Below are positions 9,807 through 17,526 of a stretch of 64,000 bases of DNA, piece after piece. Within the stretch, counting starts at the first letter, position 1. The number at the start of each line of letters is the position of its first letter. Origin of the DNA: Agromyces laixinhei. Its GTDB lineage: Bacteria > Actinomycetota > Actinomycetes > Actinomycetales > Microbacteriaceae. The position numbers and the translations under genes are program-made. The notes beneath the pieces were generated by a model. It saw only the letters and a program-made list of their open reading frames with translations, did no database searches and was not told the DNA's origin. Location of the stretch: assembly GCF_006337065.1 (NCBI RefSeq), contig NZ_CP040872.1, positions 1,550,001 through 1,614,000 on the forward strand, in the 5' to 3' direction.

Positions 9807-10634
9807 CTAGAGCTCTGCGACGATCTTGGCGAGCAGGCTCGAGATCACCGGTTCGGCCATGCGACCCGCCTCGATGACCTCTTCGTGGCTCAGCGGCGTC
9901 TGCTGGATTCCGGCCGCGAGGTTCGTGATCAGCGACATCCCGAGCACCTCCATGCCCGACTGCCTGGCGGCGATGGCCTCGAGCGCCGTCGACATGCCGA
10001 CGATGTCGCCGCCGATGATCTTCACCATCGACACCTCGGCCGGCGTCTCGTAGTGCGGCCCGCGGAACTGGCAGTAGACGCCCTCGTCGAGGCTCGGGTC
10101 GATCGAGCGGGCGAGGTCGCGGAGTCGCTTCGAGTAGAGATCGGTGAGATCGACGAAGGTCGCGCCCTCGAGCGGCGAATCGGCCGTCAGGTTGATGTGG
10201 TCGCTGATGAGCACCGGGGTGCCCGGCGTCCAGTGCTCCTTGATGCCGCCGGCGCCGTTCGTGAGGATCATCGTGGTCGCTCCGGTCGCGGCCGCCGTGC
10301 GCACCGAGTGCACGACGCGGCGCACGCCGTGGTCTTCGTAGTAATGGGTGCGCGCGCCGATGACGAGGGCGCGCTTGCCGCTCGGCAGCAGCACCGAGCG
10401 CAGGGTGCCGACGTGGCCCTCGAGCGCGGGCTCGGAGAAGCCCGGAATCTCGGTCGCGGGGATCGTGTGCGTCGTCTCGCCGATGAGATCGGCGGCGCGA
10501 CGCCAGCCGCTGCCGAGGGTGAGGCCGATGTCGTGACGCTCGACCCCGGTGAGCTCCGCGATGCGGGCGGCCGCGAGCGCCGCGATCTCGAACGGGTCTG
10601 CGGCAGGATCGTCAAGCGGGTTGGCAGCGTGCAT
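9807..10634 (-). CDS. Purine nucleoside phosphorylase (trimeric class)
   Basis: Phosphorolysis of inosine and guanosine to base plus ribose-1-phosphate. The 275-residue length and motifs fit the trimeric PNP class: the phosphate loop LTLGSGW, EGHVG, GARTHYYED, the base-binding Glu in GPHYETPAE, MSTALEA and the Asn in ITNLAAGI. First gene of a two-gene operon with the mutase. The ATG at 10634 lies 6 bases from a minus-strand TAGAGT and has no Shine-Dalgarno sequence, which indicates leaderless translation. Confidence 0.95.
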   Translation of the reverse strand: MHAANPLDDPAADPFEIAALAAARIAELTGVERHDIGLTLGSGWRRAADLIGETTHTIPATEIPGFSEPALEGHVGTLRSVLLPSGKRALVIGARTHYYEDHGVRRVVHSVRTAAATGATTMILTNGAGGIKEHWTPGTPVLISDHINLTADSPLEGATFVDLTDLYSKRLRDLARSIDPSLDEGVYCQFRGPHYETPAEVSMVKIIGGDIVGMSTALEAIAARQSGMEVLGMSLITNLAAGIQQTPLSHEEVIEAGRMAEPVISSLLAKIVAEL

Positions 10635-10640
10635 CGTCCC

Positions 10641-10646
10641 ACTCTA
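10641..10646 (-). promoter_or_regulatory. Likely -10 box (TAGAGT) of the PNP-mutase operon, leaderless
   Basis: Read on the minus strand, TAGAGT is followed by 6 bases and the ATG of the PNP gene. Confidence 0.5.
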
Positions 10647-10707
10647 AATGAGCAGCGGATGCCGCGGCGTGCTCCTGCTCGTTTGCCGGCTCGATGCCGA
10701 CAGCTGA

Positions 10708-10713
10708 CAGAAT
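10708..10713 (+). promoter_or_regulatory. Likely -10 box (CAGAAT) of the LpdA-like gene, leaderless
   Basis: CAGAAT is followed by GTGAGC and then the ATG at 10720. The spacing favours this ATG over the in-frame GTG at 10714. Confidence 0.4.
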
Positions 10714-10719
10714 GTGAGC

Positions 10720-12150
10720 ATGGCCTACGAGTTCGAGCGCACCCAGAGAATTGCCGTCCTCGGCGGCGGACCAGGAGGCTACGAGGCGGCGCTCGCGGGC
10801 GCGCAGCTCGGAGCGGAGGTCACGCTCGTCGAACGTGCGGGCGTCGGCGGTTCGGCCGTGCTCACCGATGTCGTGCCGTCGAAGTCCCTCATCGCCACCG
10901 CAGAGGCCTCGAACGCTGCGAAGGAGGCCGCCGACCTCGGCGTGCAGTTCTTCGCGAAGGGCGATTCCGACAAGGCCGTGAAGCCGAGCGTCGCGATCAA
11001 CCTCGCCGCCGTCAACAAGCGCCTGCTCGGCCTCGCCGCCCAGCAGTCGGAAGACATGCGCGGCAACCTCATCGAGGCGGGCGTGAATCTCGTGCAGGGT
11101 GAGGGCCGGCTCGACGGGCCCAACGCCGTCATCGTGTCGACCGCGAAGGGCGGCACCGACTTCGACCGCATCGAGGCCGATACGCTCGTGATCTCGGTGG
11201 GCAGCTCGCCGCGCGTGCTGCCGACCGCGGTGCCCGACGGCGAGCGCATCCTCACGTGGACCGAGCTCTACCGCCTGCAGCAGGTGCCCGAGCACCTCAT
11301 CGTGGTCGGCTCCGGCGTCACGGGCGCCGAGTTCGCCTCGGCGTACCGTGCCCTCGGCGCGAAGGTCACGCTCATCTCGAGCCGCGACCAGGTGCTTCCG
11401 GGTGAAGATGCCGACGCGGCATCCGTCATCGAGAAGGTCTTCAAGCGCAACGGCATGAAGGTCATGAACAAGTCGCGCGCGGAGTCCGTCGTGCGCGACG
11501 GCGACTCGGTCGTCGCGACCCTCACCGACGGACGCGAGGTGCGCGGCAGCCACTGCCTCATGGCGGTCGGTTCGGTGCCCAACACTGCCGACCTCGGCCT
11601 CGAAGACGCCGGCGTGCAGGTCGCCGAGAGCGGCCACATCCGCGTGAACCGGGTCGCGCGCACCTCGATGCCCAACATCTACGCCGCGGGTGACTGCACG
11701 ACCTTCCTGCCGCTCGCCTCGGTGGCCTCGATGCAGGGCCGCACGGCGGTGTTCCACGCGATGGGCGACATCGTGAATCCGCCCGAACTGCGCAACATCA
11801 CCTCGAACATCTTCACGCAGCCCGAGATCGCCACGGTCGGCTGGACCGAGAAGGAGATCGACGAGGGGGTCGTGCCGGGCGTCGTCTACAAGCTGCCCCT
11901 GTCGTCGAACGCGCGGGCGAAGATGATGGGCATCCGCGACGGATTCGTGAAGCTCTTCGCATCGAACGGTTCGGGTGCGATCATCGGCGGTGTCATCGTG
12001 GCGCCGAAGGCCTCCGAGCTCATCTTCCCGCTCGCGCTCGCCATCGAGCACCGGCTCACGGTCGACCAGTTCGCCGAGGCGTTCCCGGTCTATCCCTCGC
12101 TCAGCGGTTCGTTGACGGATGCCGCGCGGGCCATGCACGTCGTACGCTGA
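10720..12150 (+). CDS. NAD(P)H-quinone reductase of the LpdA flavoprotein family
   Basis: Two-dinucleotide-binding-domain flavoprotein of 476 residues. It has an FAD loop (VLGGGPGGYEAALAG) near residue 10, an NAD(P) loop (VVGSGVTGAEFASAY) near residue 190, the FAD-contacting NIYAAGDCT and a C-terminal dimerisation domain. The usual redox disulfide of lipoamide dehydrogenase (CxxxxC) is absent: the equivalent stretch is GGSAVLTDVVPSK. Mycobacterial LpdA (Rv3303c) is likewise a quinone reductase rather than a lipoamide dehydrogenase, and gene order near PNP and the mutase agrees. The ATG at 10720 is chosen because it follows a -10-like hexamer by 6 bases. Confidence 0.9.
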   Translation: MAYEFERTQRIAVLGGGPGGYEAALAGAQLGAEVTLVERAGVGGSAVLTDVVPSKSLIATAEASNAAKEAADLGVQFFAKGDSDKAVKPSVAINLAAVNKRLLGLAAQQSEDMRGNLIEAGVNLVQGEGRLDGPNAVIVSTAKGGTDFDRIEADTLVISVGSSPRVLPTAVPDGERILTWTELYRLQQVPEHLIVVGSGVTGAEFASAYRALGAKVTLISSRDQVLPGEDADAASVIEKVFKRNGMKVMNKSRAESVVRDGDSVVATLTDGREVRGSHCLMAVGSVPNTADLGLEDAGVQVAESGHIRVNRVARTSMPNIYAAGDCTTFLPLASVASMQGRTAVFHAMGDIVNPPELRNITSNIFTQPEIATVGWTEKEIDEGVVPGVVYKLPLSSNARAKMMGIRDGFVKLFASNGSGAIIGGVIVAPKASELIFPLALAIEHRLTVDQFAEAFPVYPSLSGSLTDAARAMHVVR

Positions 12151-12192
12151 GGGTTGCGGCGCCGCGGGGCGCGCGAATCTCAGGGGGTAGCG

Positions 12193-13698
12193 ATGAACCT
12201 GCGAGTGAAATCGGTCGAGTCCTCGATCGCCGACTCCCACGACGAGGAGCGGAGCCTGAAACGCTCGCTCGGCACGTGGGATCTCGCGCTCATGGGCATC
12301 GCGGTCGCGGTGGGAGCGGGCATCTTCTCGGTCGGCGCGCAGGCCGCGGCGAACTTCGCCGGGCCGAGCGTCATCCTCTCCTTCGTGCTCGCTGCCGTCA
12401 CGTGCGGGCTCGCGATCATGTGCTACGCGGAGTTCGCCTCGACCGTGCCGGTCGCCGGAAGCGCCTACACCTTCACCTACGCGACCATGGGGGAGCTGCT
12501 CGCCTGGATCATCGGGTGGGACCTCATCCTCGAACTCTTCACCGCGGCCGCGGTGCTCGCGAAGTACTGGGGCGTCTACCTCGGTGAGGCCCTGCTCGCG
12601 TTCGGGCTGCCCTTCCCCGCGACCTTCCAGCTCGGCGGCATCGAGGTGAGCTGGCCTGCGTTCCTCATCGTCGCCGTCTTCACGGCGCTGCTCGTTGCCG
12701 GCACGAAGCTCACCGCGCGGGTCGGCGCGGTGTTCACGATCATCAAGGTCGCGATCGTCGTCTTCGTGATCGTGGCCGGTTTCTTCTTCGTGAAGGCGGC
12801 GAACTTCACGCCGTTCATCCCCGAGTCGGTGCCGACCGAGGGCGGCGCGACGGATGTCTGGACGCAGTCGCTCTTCTCCTGGATGACCGGCGCCGCGCCC
12901 GCGCAGTACGGCGTCTTCGGCATGCTCTCGGCGGCAGCGCTCGTCTTCTTCGCGTTCATCGGCTTCGATGTCGTCGCCACGAGCGCCGAGGAGGTGCGCG
13001 AGCCGCAGAAGCGACTGCCGCGAGGCATCTTCCTCGGGCTCGCCATCGTCACGTTGCTCTACGTGCTCGTTTCGATCGTCATGACGGGCATGGTCTCGTA
13101 TCGGGATCTCGCCGCAGAGGAGACGCCGTCGCTCGCGACCGCGTTCCGGCTGGTCGGGCAGGACTGGGCCTCGGCGATCATCTCGCTCGGCGCGCTCGCC
13201 GGGCTCACGACGGTGATCATGATCATCCTCCTCGGACTCTCGCGCATCGTGTTCGCCCTCAGCCGCGACGGGCTGCTTCCGAGGTGGCTGTCGAAGACCA
13301 CCGAGCACACGAAGACGCCCGCACGCGTGCAGATCATCGCGGGCACCCTGGTCGCCTTCGTCGCGGCGTTCACCGACGTCGGCCTCCTCGAGGAGATGAT
13401 CAACATCGGCACGCTCTCGGCCTTCGTGCTCGTGTCGATCGGCGTCGTGGTGCTCCGCCGCACGCGGCCCGACCTGCCGCGCGGGTTCCGCGTGCCGTGG
13501 TCGCCCGTGCTGCCGATCCTCTCGGCCGCACTGTGCGTCTGGCTGATGTTCAACCTGACGACGTTGACGTGGGTGCGCTTCCTGGTGTGGCTCGCGATCG
13601 GCATCGTGATCTACCTGCTGTACGGCCGGCGTCGCTCGCGGCTCGGCCTCGAGCAGGTCAGCGAGGTCGAGCTGCCCACCCCGCAAGGCAGCCCCTGA
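12193..13698 (+). CDS. Amino-acid permease, APC superfamily
   Basis: Cytoplasmic-membrane amino-acid transporter of 501 residues with about 12 hydrophobic segments. The first transmembrane helix region has the APC signature GAGIFSVG (near residue 45), followed by CYAEFASTVPVAGSAY in helix 3, typical of the cationic/YfnA branch. The ATG at 12193 has a strong purine tract (CAGGGGG) upstream; the open frame 39 bases before it has no such signal. The substrate cannot be read from sequence. Copy B of the palindromic repeat starts 26 bases after its stop. Confidence 0.92.
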   Translation: MNLRVKSVESSIADSHDEERSLKRSLGTWDLALMGIAVAVGAGIFSVGAQAAANFAGPSVILSFVLAAVTCGLAIMCYAEFASTVPVAGSAYTFTYATMGELLAWIIGWDLILELFTAAAVLAKYWGVYLGEALLAFGLPFPATFQLGGIEVSWPAFLIVAVFTALLVAGTKLTARVGAVFTIIKVAIVVFVIVAGFFFVKAANFTPFIPESVPTEGGATDVWTQSLFSWMTGAAPAQYGVFGMLSAAALVFFAFIGFDVVATSAEEVREPQKRLPRGIFLGLAIVTLLYVLVSIVMTGMVSYRDLAAEETPSLATAFRLVGQDWASAIISLGALAGLTTVIMIILLGLSRIVFALSRDGLLPRWLSKTTEHTKTPARVQIIAGTLVAFVAAFTDVGLLEEMINIGTLSAFVLVSIGVVVLRRTRPDLPRGFRVPWSPVLPILSAALCVWLMFNLTTLTWVRFLVWLAIGIVIYLLYGRRRSRLGLEQVSEVELPTPQGSP

Positions 13699-13724
13699 CT
13701 CCGACCATCTCGACCCGACCCACT

Positions 13725-13811
13725 CTTTTCAGGAGATTTTCTGGCGGTGACACGACCTTGCCCAGAATTCTCCTGAGAAGGGGGCTGTTTCGTGGGGGTG
13801 TTCCTGAGAAG
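13725..13811 (+). repeat. Three-armed palindromic repeat, copy B
   Basis: Arm 1 CTTTTCAGGAGA (13725-13736) pairs over 12 positions, one of them G-U, with arm 2 TCTCCTGAGAAG (13769-13780). A further inner TTCTGG/CCAGAA pairing lies beyond a bulge. The third arm TTCCTGAGAAG is at 13801-13811. Arm spacings of 42 and 31 bases equal those of copies A and C. It lies just after the permease stop in the same orientation and marks the left flank of the DUF559 gene. Confidence 0.8.
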
Positions 13812-13867
13812 CGCAAACTCGCGGGTGTGCTGGGCGAGTCGTCCTCCCCTGCGGATATCAAGGCCAG

Positions 13868-14818
13868 GTGTCCACAGATCGGATGTCACGGCGACCGCGC
13901 TCCGTCAGCAGGGCTCATGCTCCTGGAATGTCGCGAATTCTCTCCGTACTCACCGCGTTCGACGGGATCGCCACCCGTGATCAGCTGGTCGCCGCAGGAG
14001 TACGCGGTCCGGAGATCTCGTTCTCAGTGCGGGCGGGCGAAGTGCGACGCATCCGTCGGGCCCACTACGCGGTGCCGACCGCGCCGGCGGCCGCGGTCGC
14101 GGCCGTTCGACTCGGCGGGCGGCTCGGCTGCACGACTGCAGCGCGAAGCTATGGCCTCTGGGACGACGCCGACGGGACCGTCCATGTCTCGTTGCCTGCG
14201 AACGCTGCGCGGCTTCGTACCAATCGCGTGCTCGTGCCGTGTGACGAGCCGCTCACGGCGGATCGCAGCACCATCGAACTCACGCTGCACTGGTCCGACG
14301 TCGCCGTGTCCTTGCGTGCTCCAGCGGAGTCGTCATGGCGGGTGCCACTCGAACGATCTCTTGGACAGGTCGCGAGATGCCAGGCTCGCGTCGACGTGAT
14401 CGCGGCGTTCGAATCGGTGGTGCAGACGAAGCAACTCAGTCTGGAGGCGGCGCAGCAGTTGCTCGACGCGACAGCGCCGGAGCGTCTCGCCGGCATCGTG
14501 CTCCACGGCGTCGATGGATCAGGCGCCGAGACCCTGCTCGCCGAGACGTTCCGGGCACTCGGAATCCGGTTCGCTCAGCAAGTGCCCTTCGACGGAGTCG
14601 GGTTCGTCGACTTCCTCGTTGAGGGCCGGTTGATCGTCGAGGTCGACGGGTACCGTCACCACCGGAACCGCGTCGCGTTCCGCCGCGACCGGGGCCGTGA
14701 TGCGGTCATGCTCGGGCGCGGCGTTCCGACGTTGCGCATTCCCGCTCAGCAGGTTATCGCCGATCGATTCGCCGCCGTTCGTCTCGTCGTCGAGGCGCTC
14801 GCCGCGTTGGCCGCCTGA
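13868..14818 (+). CDS. AbiEi-like winged-helix / DUF559 endonuclease-like protein
   Basis: About 300 residues in two parts. The N-terminal third (ILSVLTAFDGIATRDQLVAA, then RRAHYAVP) resembles the winged-helix domain of AbiEi-type type IV antitoxins. The C-terminal 90 residues match DUF559, a restriction-endonuclease-like fold related to Vsr: VDFLVEGRLIVEVDGYRHH holds the acidic pair and E-x-D motif expected at the active site, followed by RRDRGRDAVMLGRGVPTLR. No toxin or antitoxin partner is adjacent. Start is uncertain: GTG 13868 has AAGG upstream, ATG 13883 and ATG 13928 are alternatives, and the recognisable domain begins at the last. The gene lies between inverted repeat copies B and C. 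Function is unknown; a DNA nuclease is likely by fold. Confidence 0.8.
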   Translation: MSTDRMSRRPRSVSRAHAPGMSRILSVLTAFDGIATRDQLVAAGVRGPEISFSVRAGEVRRIRRAHYAVPTAPAAAVAAVRLGGRLGCTTAARSYGLWDDADGTVHVSLPANAARLRTNRVLVPCDEPLTADRSTIELTLHWSDVAVSLRAPAESSWRVPLERSLGQVARCQARVDVIAAFESVVQTKQLSLEAAQQLLDATAPERLAGIVLHGVDGSGAETLLAETFRALGIRFAQQVPFDGVGFVDFLVEGRLIVEVDGYRHHRNRVAFRRDRGRDAVMLGRGVPTLRIPAQQVIADRFAAVRLVVEALAALAA

Positions 14819-14860
14819 ACCGATCGAGGCACCCGCGCCGGTCGGCTGCCTGCCACGACG

Positions 14861-14949
14861 CTTCTCAGGAACCGCAAGCCCGAATACCCCACTTCTCAGG
14901 AGAAATCCGCCGAATCCGGTCGTGACGAGCGGAAACTTCCTGAGAAAAG
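14861..14949 (-). repeat. Three-armed palindromic repeat, copy C (inverted)
   Basis: Read on the minus strand: arm 1 CTTTTCTCAGGAA (14949-14937), arm 2 CTCCTGAGAAG (14902-14892) and the third arm TTCCTGAGAAG (14871-14861). Arm starts are 42 and 31 bases apart, identical to copies A and B. The element lies just past the stop of the minus-strand carboxylase gene, in that gene's orientation, and is inverted relative to copy B on the other side of the DUF559 gene. Confidence 0.8.
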
Positions 14950-14963
14950 TGGGTGGGGAGGGG

Positions 14964-16733
14964 TCAGGCGTCGTTGATCGCGAGCAGCAGGTGCCCGCTC
15001 GAGACCGTGGATCCGGCCTCGGCGTTGACGGAGCCGATGACGCCGTCTTTGTGGGCGAGGATCGGCTGCTCCATCTTCATCGCCTCGAGCACGAGCACGA
15101 GATCGCCCTTGACGACCTTGTCGCCCTCGGCGACGGCGACCTTCACGATGGTCGCCTGCATCGGCGCCTTCACGGCGTCGCCCGTGCCGGTGTCGACGGC
15201 GTGCGAAGCAGCGCGGCGACGAGGAGCGGCGCCGGCCGTGTGCGCTGCCGCGGGCCCGCCCGCGAGTCGCTTCGGCAGCGTGACCTCGACGCGGCGGCCC
15301 GCGACCTCGACGACGACGTTCGTGCGTTCGGCGGGGCCGGCGGAATCGGCGAGTTCGCCCGACCACGGCTCGAGCCGGTTGTCGTACTCGGTCTCGATCC
15401 AGCGCGTGTAGATGGAGAAGGGCCGGTCGTCGGCGGGCGCGAACGCCTGATTGTTCACGATGTCGCGGTGGAACGGGAGCACGGTGGGCAGGCCGGCGAC
15501 CTCGAACTCCTCGAGGGCACGGCGAGCGCGCTCGAGCGCGTCCTTGCGGTCGCGACCGGTGACGATGAGCTTGGCGAGCAGCGAGTCGAACGCGCCCGAG
15601 ATCTCGTCGCCCGAGGTGACGCCGGAGTCGATGCGAACGCCGGGGCCACCCGGGAAGCGCAATTGGTGCACGGGGCCGGGTGCGGGCAGGAAGCCGCGGC
15701 CGGGGTCTTCGCCGTTGATGCGGAACTCGATCGAGTGGCCGGTCGTCTCGGGGTCGGCGTAGTCGAGCACGCCGCCCTCGGCGAGGCGGAACTGCTCGCG
15801 CACGAGGTCGATGCCGGTGACCTCTTCGGAGACCGGGTGCTCGACCTGGAGGCGCGTGTTGACCTCGAGGAAGGAGACGGTGCCGTCTTGCCCGATGAGG
15901 AACTCGCAGGTGCCGGCGCCGACGTAGCCGACCTCCTTCAGGATGGCTTTCGACGCTGAGTAGAGCGCGGTCGTCTGCGCCTCGGTGAGGAACGGCGCCG
16001 GCGCCTCCTCGACGAGTTTCTGGTGCCGACGCTGCAGCGAGCAGTCGCGCGTCGAGACGACGACGACGTTGCCGTGCGCGTCGGCGAGGCACTGGGTCTC
16101 GACGTGGCGCGGCTTGTCGAGGTACTTCTCGACGAAGCACTCCCCGCGGCCGAACGCGGCCACCGCCTCGCGAGTCGCCGAATCGAAGAGCTCGGGCACC
16201 TCTTCGCGGGTGCGGGCGACCTTCAGGCCCCGGCCGCCGCCGCCGAACGCCGCCTTGATGGCCACGGGCAGGCCGTGCACATCGACGAAGTCGAGCACCT
16301 CCGAGGCATCTGCAACGGGGTTGAGGGTGCCGGGTGCGAGCGGGGCACCGACCTTCTCGGCGACGTGGCGCGCGGAGACCTTGTCGCCGAGTCGCTCGAT
16401 GGCCTCGGGCGAAGGGCCGATCCAGATGAGACCCGCGGCGATGACGGCGCGGGCGAAGTCGGGGTTCTCGGCGAGGAAGCCGTAGCCCGGGTGCACGGCG
16501 TCGGCGCCCGAGCGGCGGGCCACCGAGAGGAGCTTGTCGATCACGAGGTAGGTGTCGGCGCTCGTGGCGCCGTCGAGGGCGTAGGCCTCGTCGGCGAGCT
16601 TCACGTGCCGGGCGTCGCGGTCCTGGTCGGCGTAGACGGCGACGGAGCCGAGACCGGCGTCACGAGCGGCCCGGATGACGCGGACGGCGATCTCGCCACG
16701 GTTGGCGATGAGGACCTTGGAGATGCGCGGCAT
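14964..16733 (-). CDS. Acyl-CoA carboxylase alpha chain (biotin carboxylase + BCCP)
   Basis: ATP-dependent carboxylation of the covalently bound biotin used to carboxylate acetyl- or propionyl-CoA. The 589-residue chain has a biotin carboxylase domain (residues 1-450; [20 protein letters not shown] at the start, ATP-grasp loop [19 protein letters not shown]). It ends in a biotin carrier domain with EAMKMEQP, where Lys is biotinylated. Length and arrangement match mycobacterial AccA3. The beta, epsilon and biotin-ligase genes lie 6-7 kb away on the other side of a plus-strand block. The ATG at 16733 follows a minus-strand TAGGCT by 8 bases with no Shine-Dalgarno sequence. Confidence 0.95.
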   Translation of the reverse strand: MPRISKVLIANRGEIAVRVIRAARDAGLGSVAVYADQDRDARHVKLADEAYALDGATSADTYLVIDKLLSVARRSGADAVHPGYGFLAENPDFARAVIAAGLIWIGPSPEAIERLGDKVSARHVAEKVGAPLAPGTLNPVADASEVLDFVDVHGLPVAIKAAFGGGGRGLKVARTREEVPELFDSATREAVAAFGRGECFVEKYLDKPRHVETQCLADAHGNVVVVSTRDCSLQRRHQKLVEEAPAPFLTEAQTTALYSASKAILKEVGYVGAGTCEFLIGQDGTVSFLEVNTRLQVEHPVSEEVTGIDLVREQFRLAEGGVLDYADPETTGHSIEFRINGEDPGRGFLPAPGPVHQLRFPGGPGVRIDSGVTSGDEISGAFDSLLAKLIVTGRDRKDALERARRALEEFEVAGLPTVLPFHRDIVNNQAFAPADDRPFSIYTRWIETEYDNRLEPWSGELADSAGPAERTNVVVEVAGRRVEVTLPKRLAGGPAAAHTAGAAPRRRAASHAVDTGTGDAVKAPMQATIVKVAVAEGDKVVKGDLVLVLEAMKMEQPILAHKDGVIGSVNAEAGSTVSSGHLLLAINDA

Positions 16734-16741
16734 AATGCTCA

Positions 16742-16747
16742 AGCCTA
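16742..16747 (-). promoter_or_regulatory. Likely -10 box (TAGGCT) of the carboxylase alpha-chain gene, leaderless
   Basis: On the minus strand TAGGCT is followed by 8 bases and the ATG at 16733. Confidence 0.5.
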
Positions 16748-16830
16748 TTGGGCTGGGCGTTCGGCTCTTTGGGCGCCTTCCACAAAAAGAGCGGATGTCT
16801 CTTGCGGGCATCGACAATCGATGTGCGGGC

Positions 16831-17481
16831 TCATTCGGTGGCGGGCGAGCGATTCCAGAGCGACGGCCACGCGACGCCGAGTTCGCGCACGAGGTCGCGC
16901 AGTGTCGAGAGCGAGAGGCCCACGACCGTCGACGGGTCGCCCTCGACGCGCCGGATGAACGGTCCGCCGAGGCTGTCGATCGTGAACGCGCCGGCCACGA
17001 GCAGCGGTTCGCCCGTGGCGATGTAGGCGTCGATCTCGACCTCGTCGAGGGCCGCGAAGTGCACGGTCGCGACATCAGCCCGCCCGACTGCCGCGTTCGG
17101 TCGCCCGCCGCGGTGGTCGATGAGCCAGTGCCCCGACCAGAGCTCGCCGTGGCCGCCGTTCTGGGCGAGCCAGCGCTGCCTCGCGACGTCGGGACGGTGC
17201 GGCTTTCCGTGGATCTGCCCGCCGGTCAGGAACGCGGAGTCGCCCCCGAGGATGAGGCCGTCGACGGGCGCGCCGCCGATCGTGGCACCGACGAGCGCCT
17301 CGGCCTTCGCCTGCGCGAGCACCTGTACCATGTCGCGCGCGGCGAGCGGGCCGGATCCCGCCTCGTGCGCCGCGACGACCGCATCTTCATCGACCCCCGG
17401 AGGCGCTGCGGTGGGTTCGATTCCGGCCGCGCGAAGGGTCTGCAATCGGGCGGGCGACGTCGAGGCGAGGTAGAGGCGCAT
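16831..17481 (-). CDS. maf: Maf-like nucleotide pyrophosphatase
   Basis: Cytoplasmic nucleoside-triphosphate pyrophosphatase of the Maf/ITPase-related fold that removes modified or non-canonical nucleotides. The 216-residue product begins [19 protein letters not shown], the Maf substrate loop, and contains LILGGDSAF with the catalytic Asp and [19 protein letters not shown] near the end. It lies 97 bases upstream of the carboxylase alpha-chain gene on the same strand. Proximity to acyl-CoA carboxylase genes is conserved in actinobacteria. The ATG follows a minus-strand CAGGAT by 6 bases, so it is probably leaderless. Confidence 0.94.
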   Translation of the reverse strand: MRLYLASTSPARLQTLRAAGIEPTAAPPGVDEDAVVAAHEAGSGPLAARDMVQVLAQAKAEALVGATIGGAPVDGLILGGDSAFLTGGQIHGKPHRPDVARQRWLAQNGGHGELWSGHWLIDHRGGRPNAAVGRADVATVHFAALDEVEIDAYIATGEPLLVAGAFTIDSLGGPFIRRVEGDPSTVVGLSLSTLRDLVRELGVAWPSLWNRSPATE

Positions 17482-17487
17482 GCGTCC

Positions 17488-17493
17488 ATCCTG
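17488..17493 (-). promoter_or_regulatory. Likely -10 box (CAGGAT) of maf, leaderless
   Basis: On the minus strand CAGGAT is followed by 6 bases and the ATG at 17481. Confidence 0.4.
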
Positions 17494-17526
17494 CCCGGCC
17501 TCGCTGCGCTGTGGAATGCTCGATGC

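Noticed and set aside
10612..13686. 1024-codon antisense open frame across the LpdA-like and permease genes
   Set aside because: Opposite strand of two confidently identified genes; composition is Arg/His/Asp-rich and shows no family motif.
13725..14949. Insertion sequence with terminal inverted repeats
   Set aside because: No transposase was found and no target-site duplication could be seen at the outer edges of copies B and C; kept as a repeat-bracketed gene instead.
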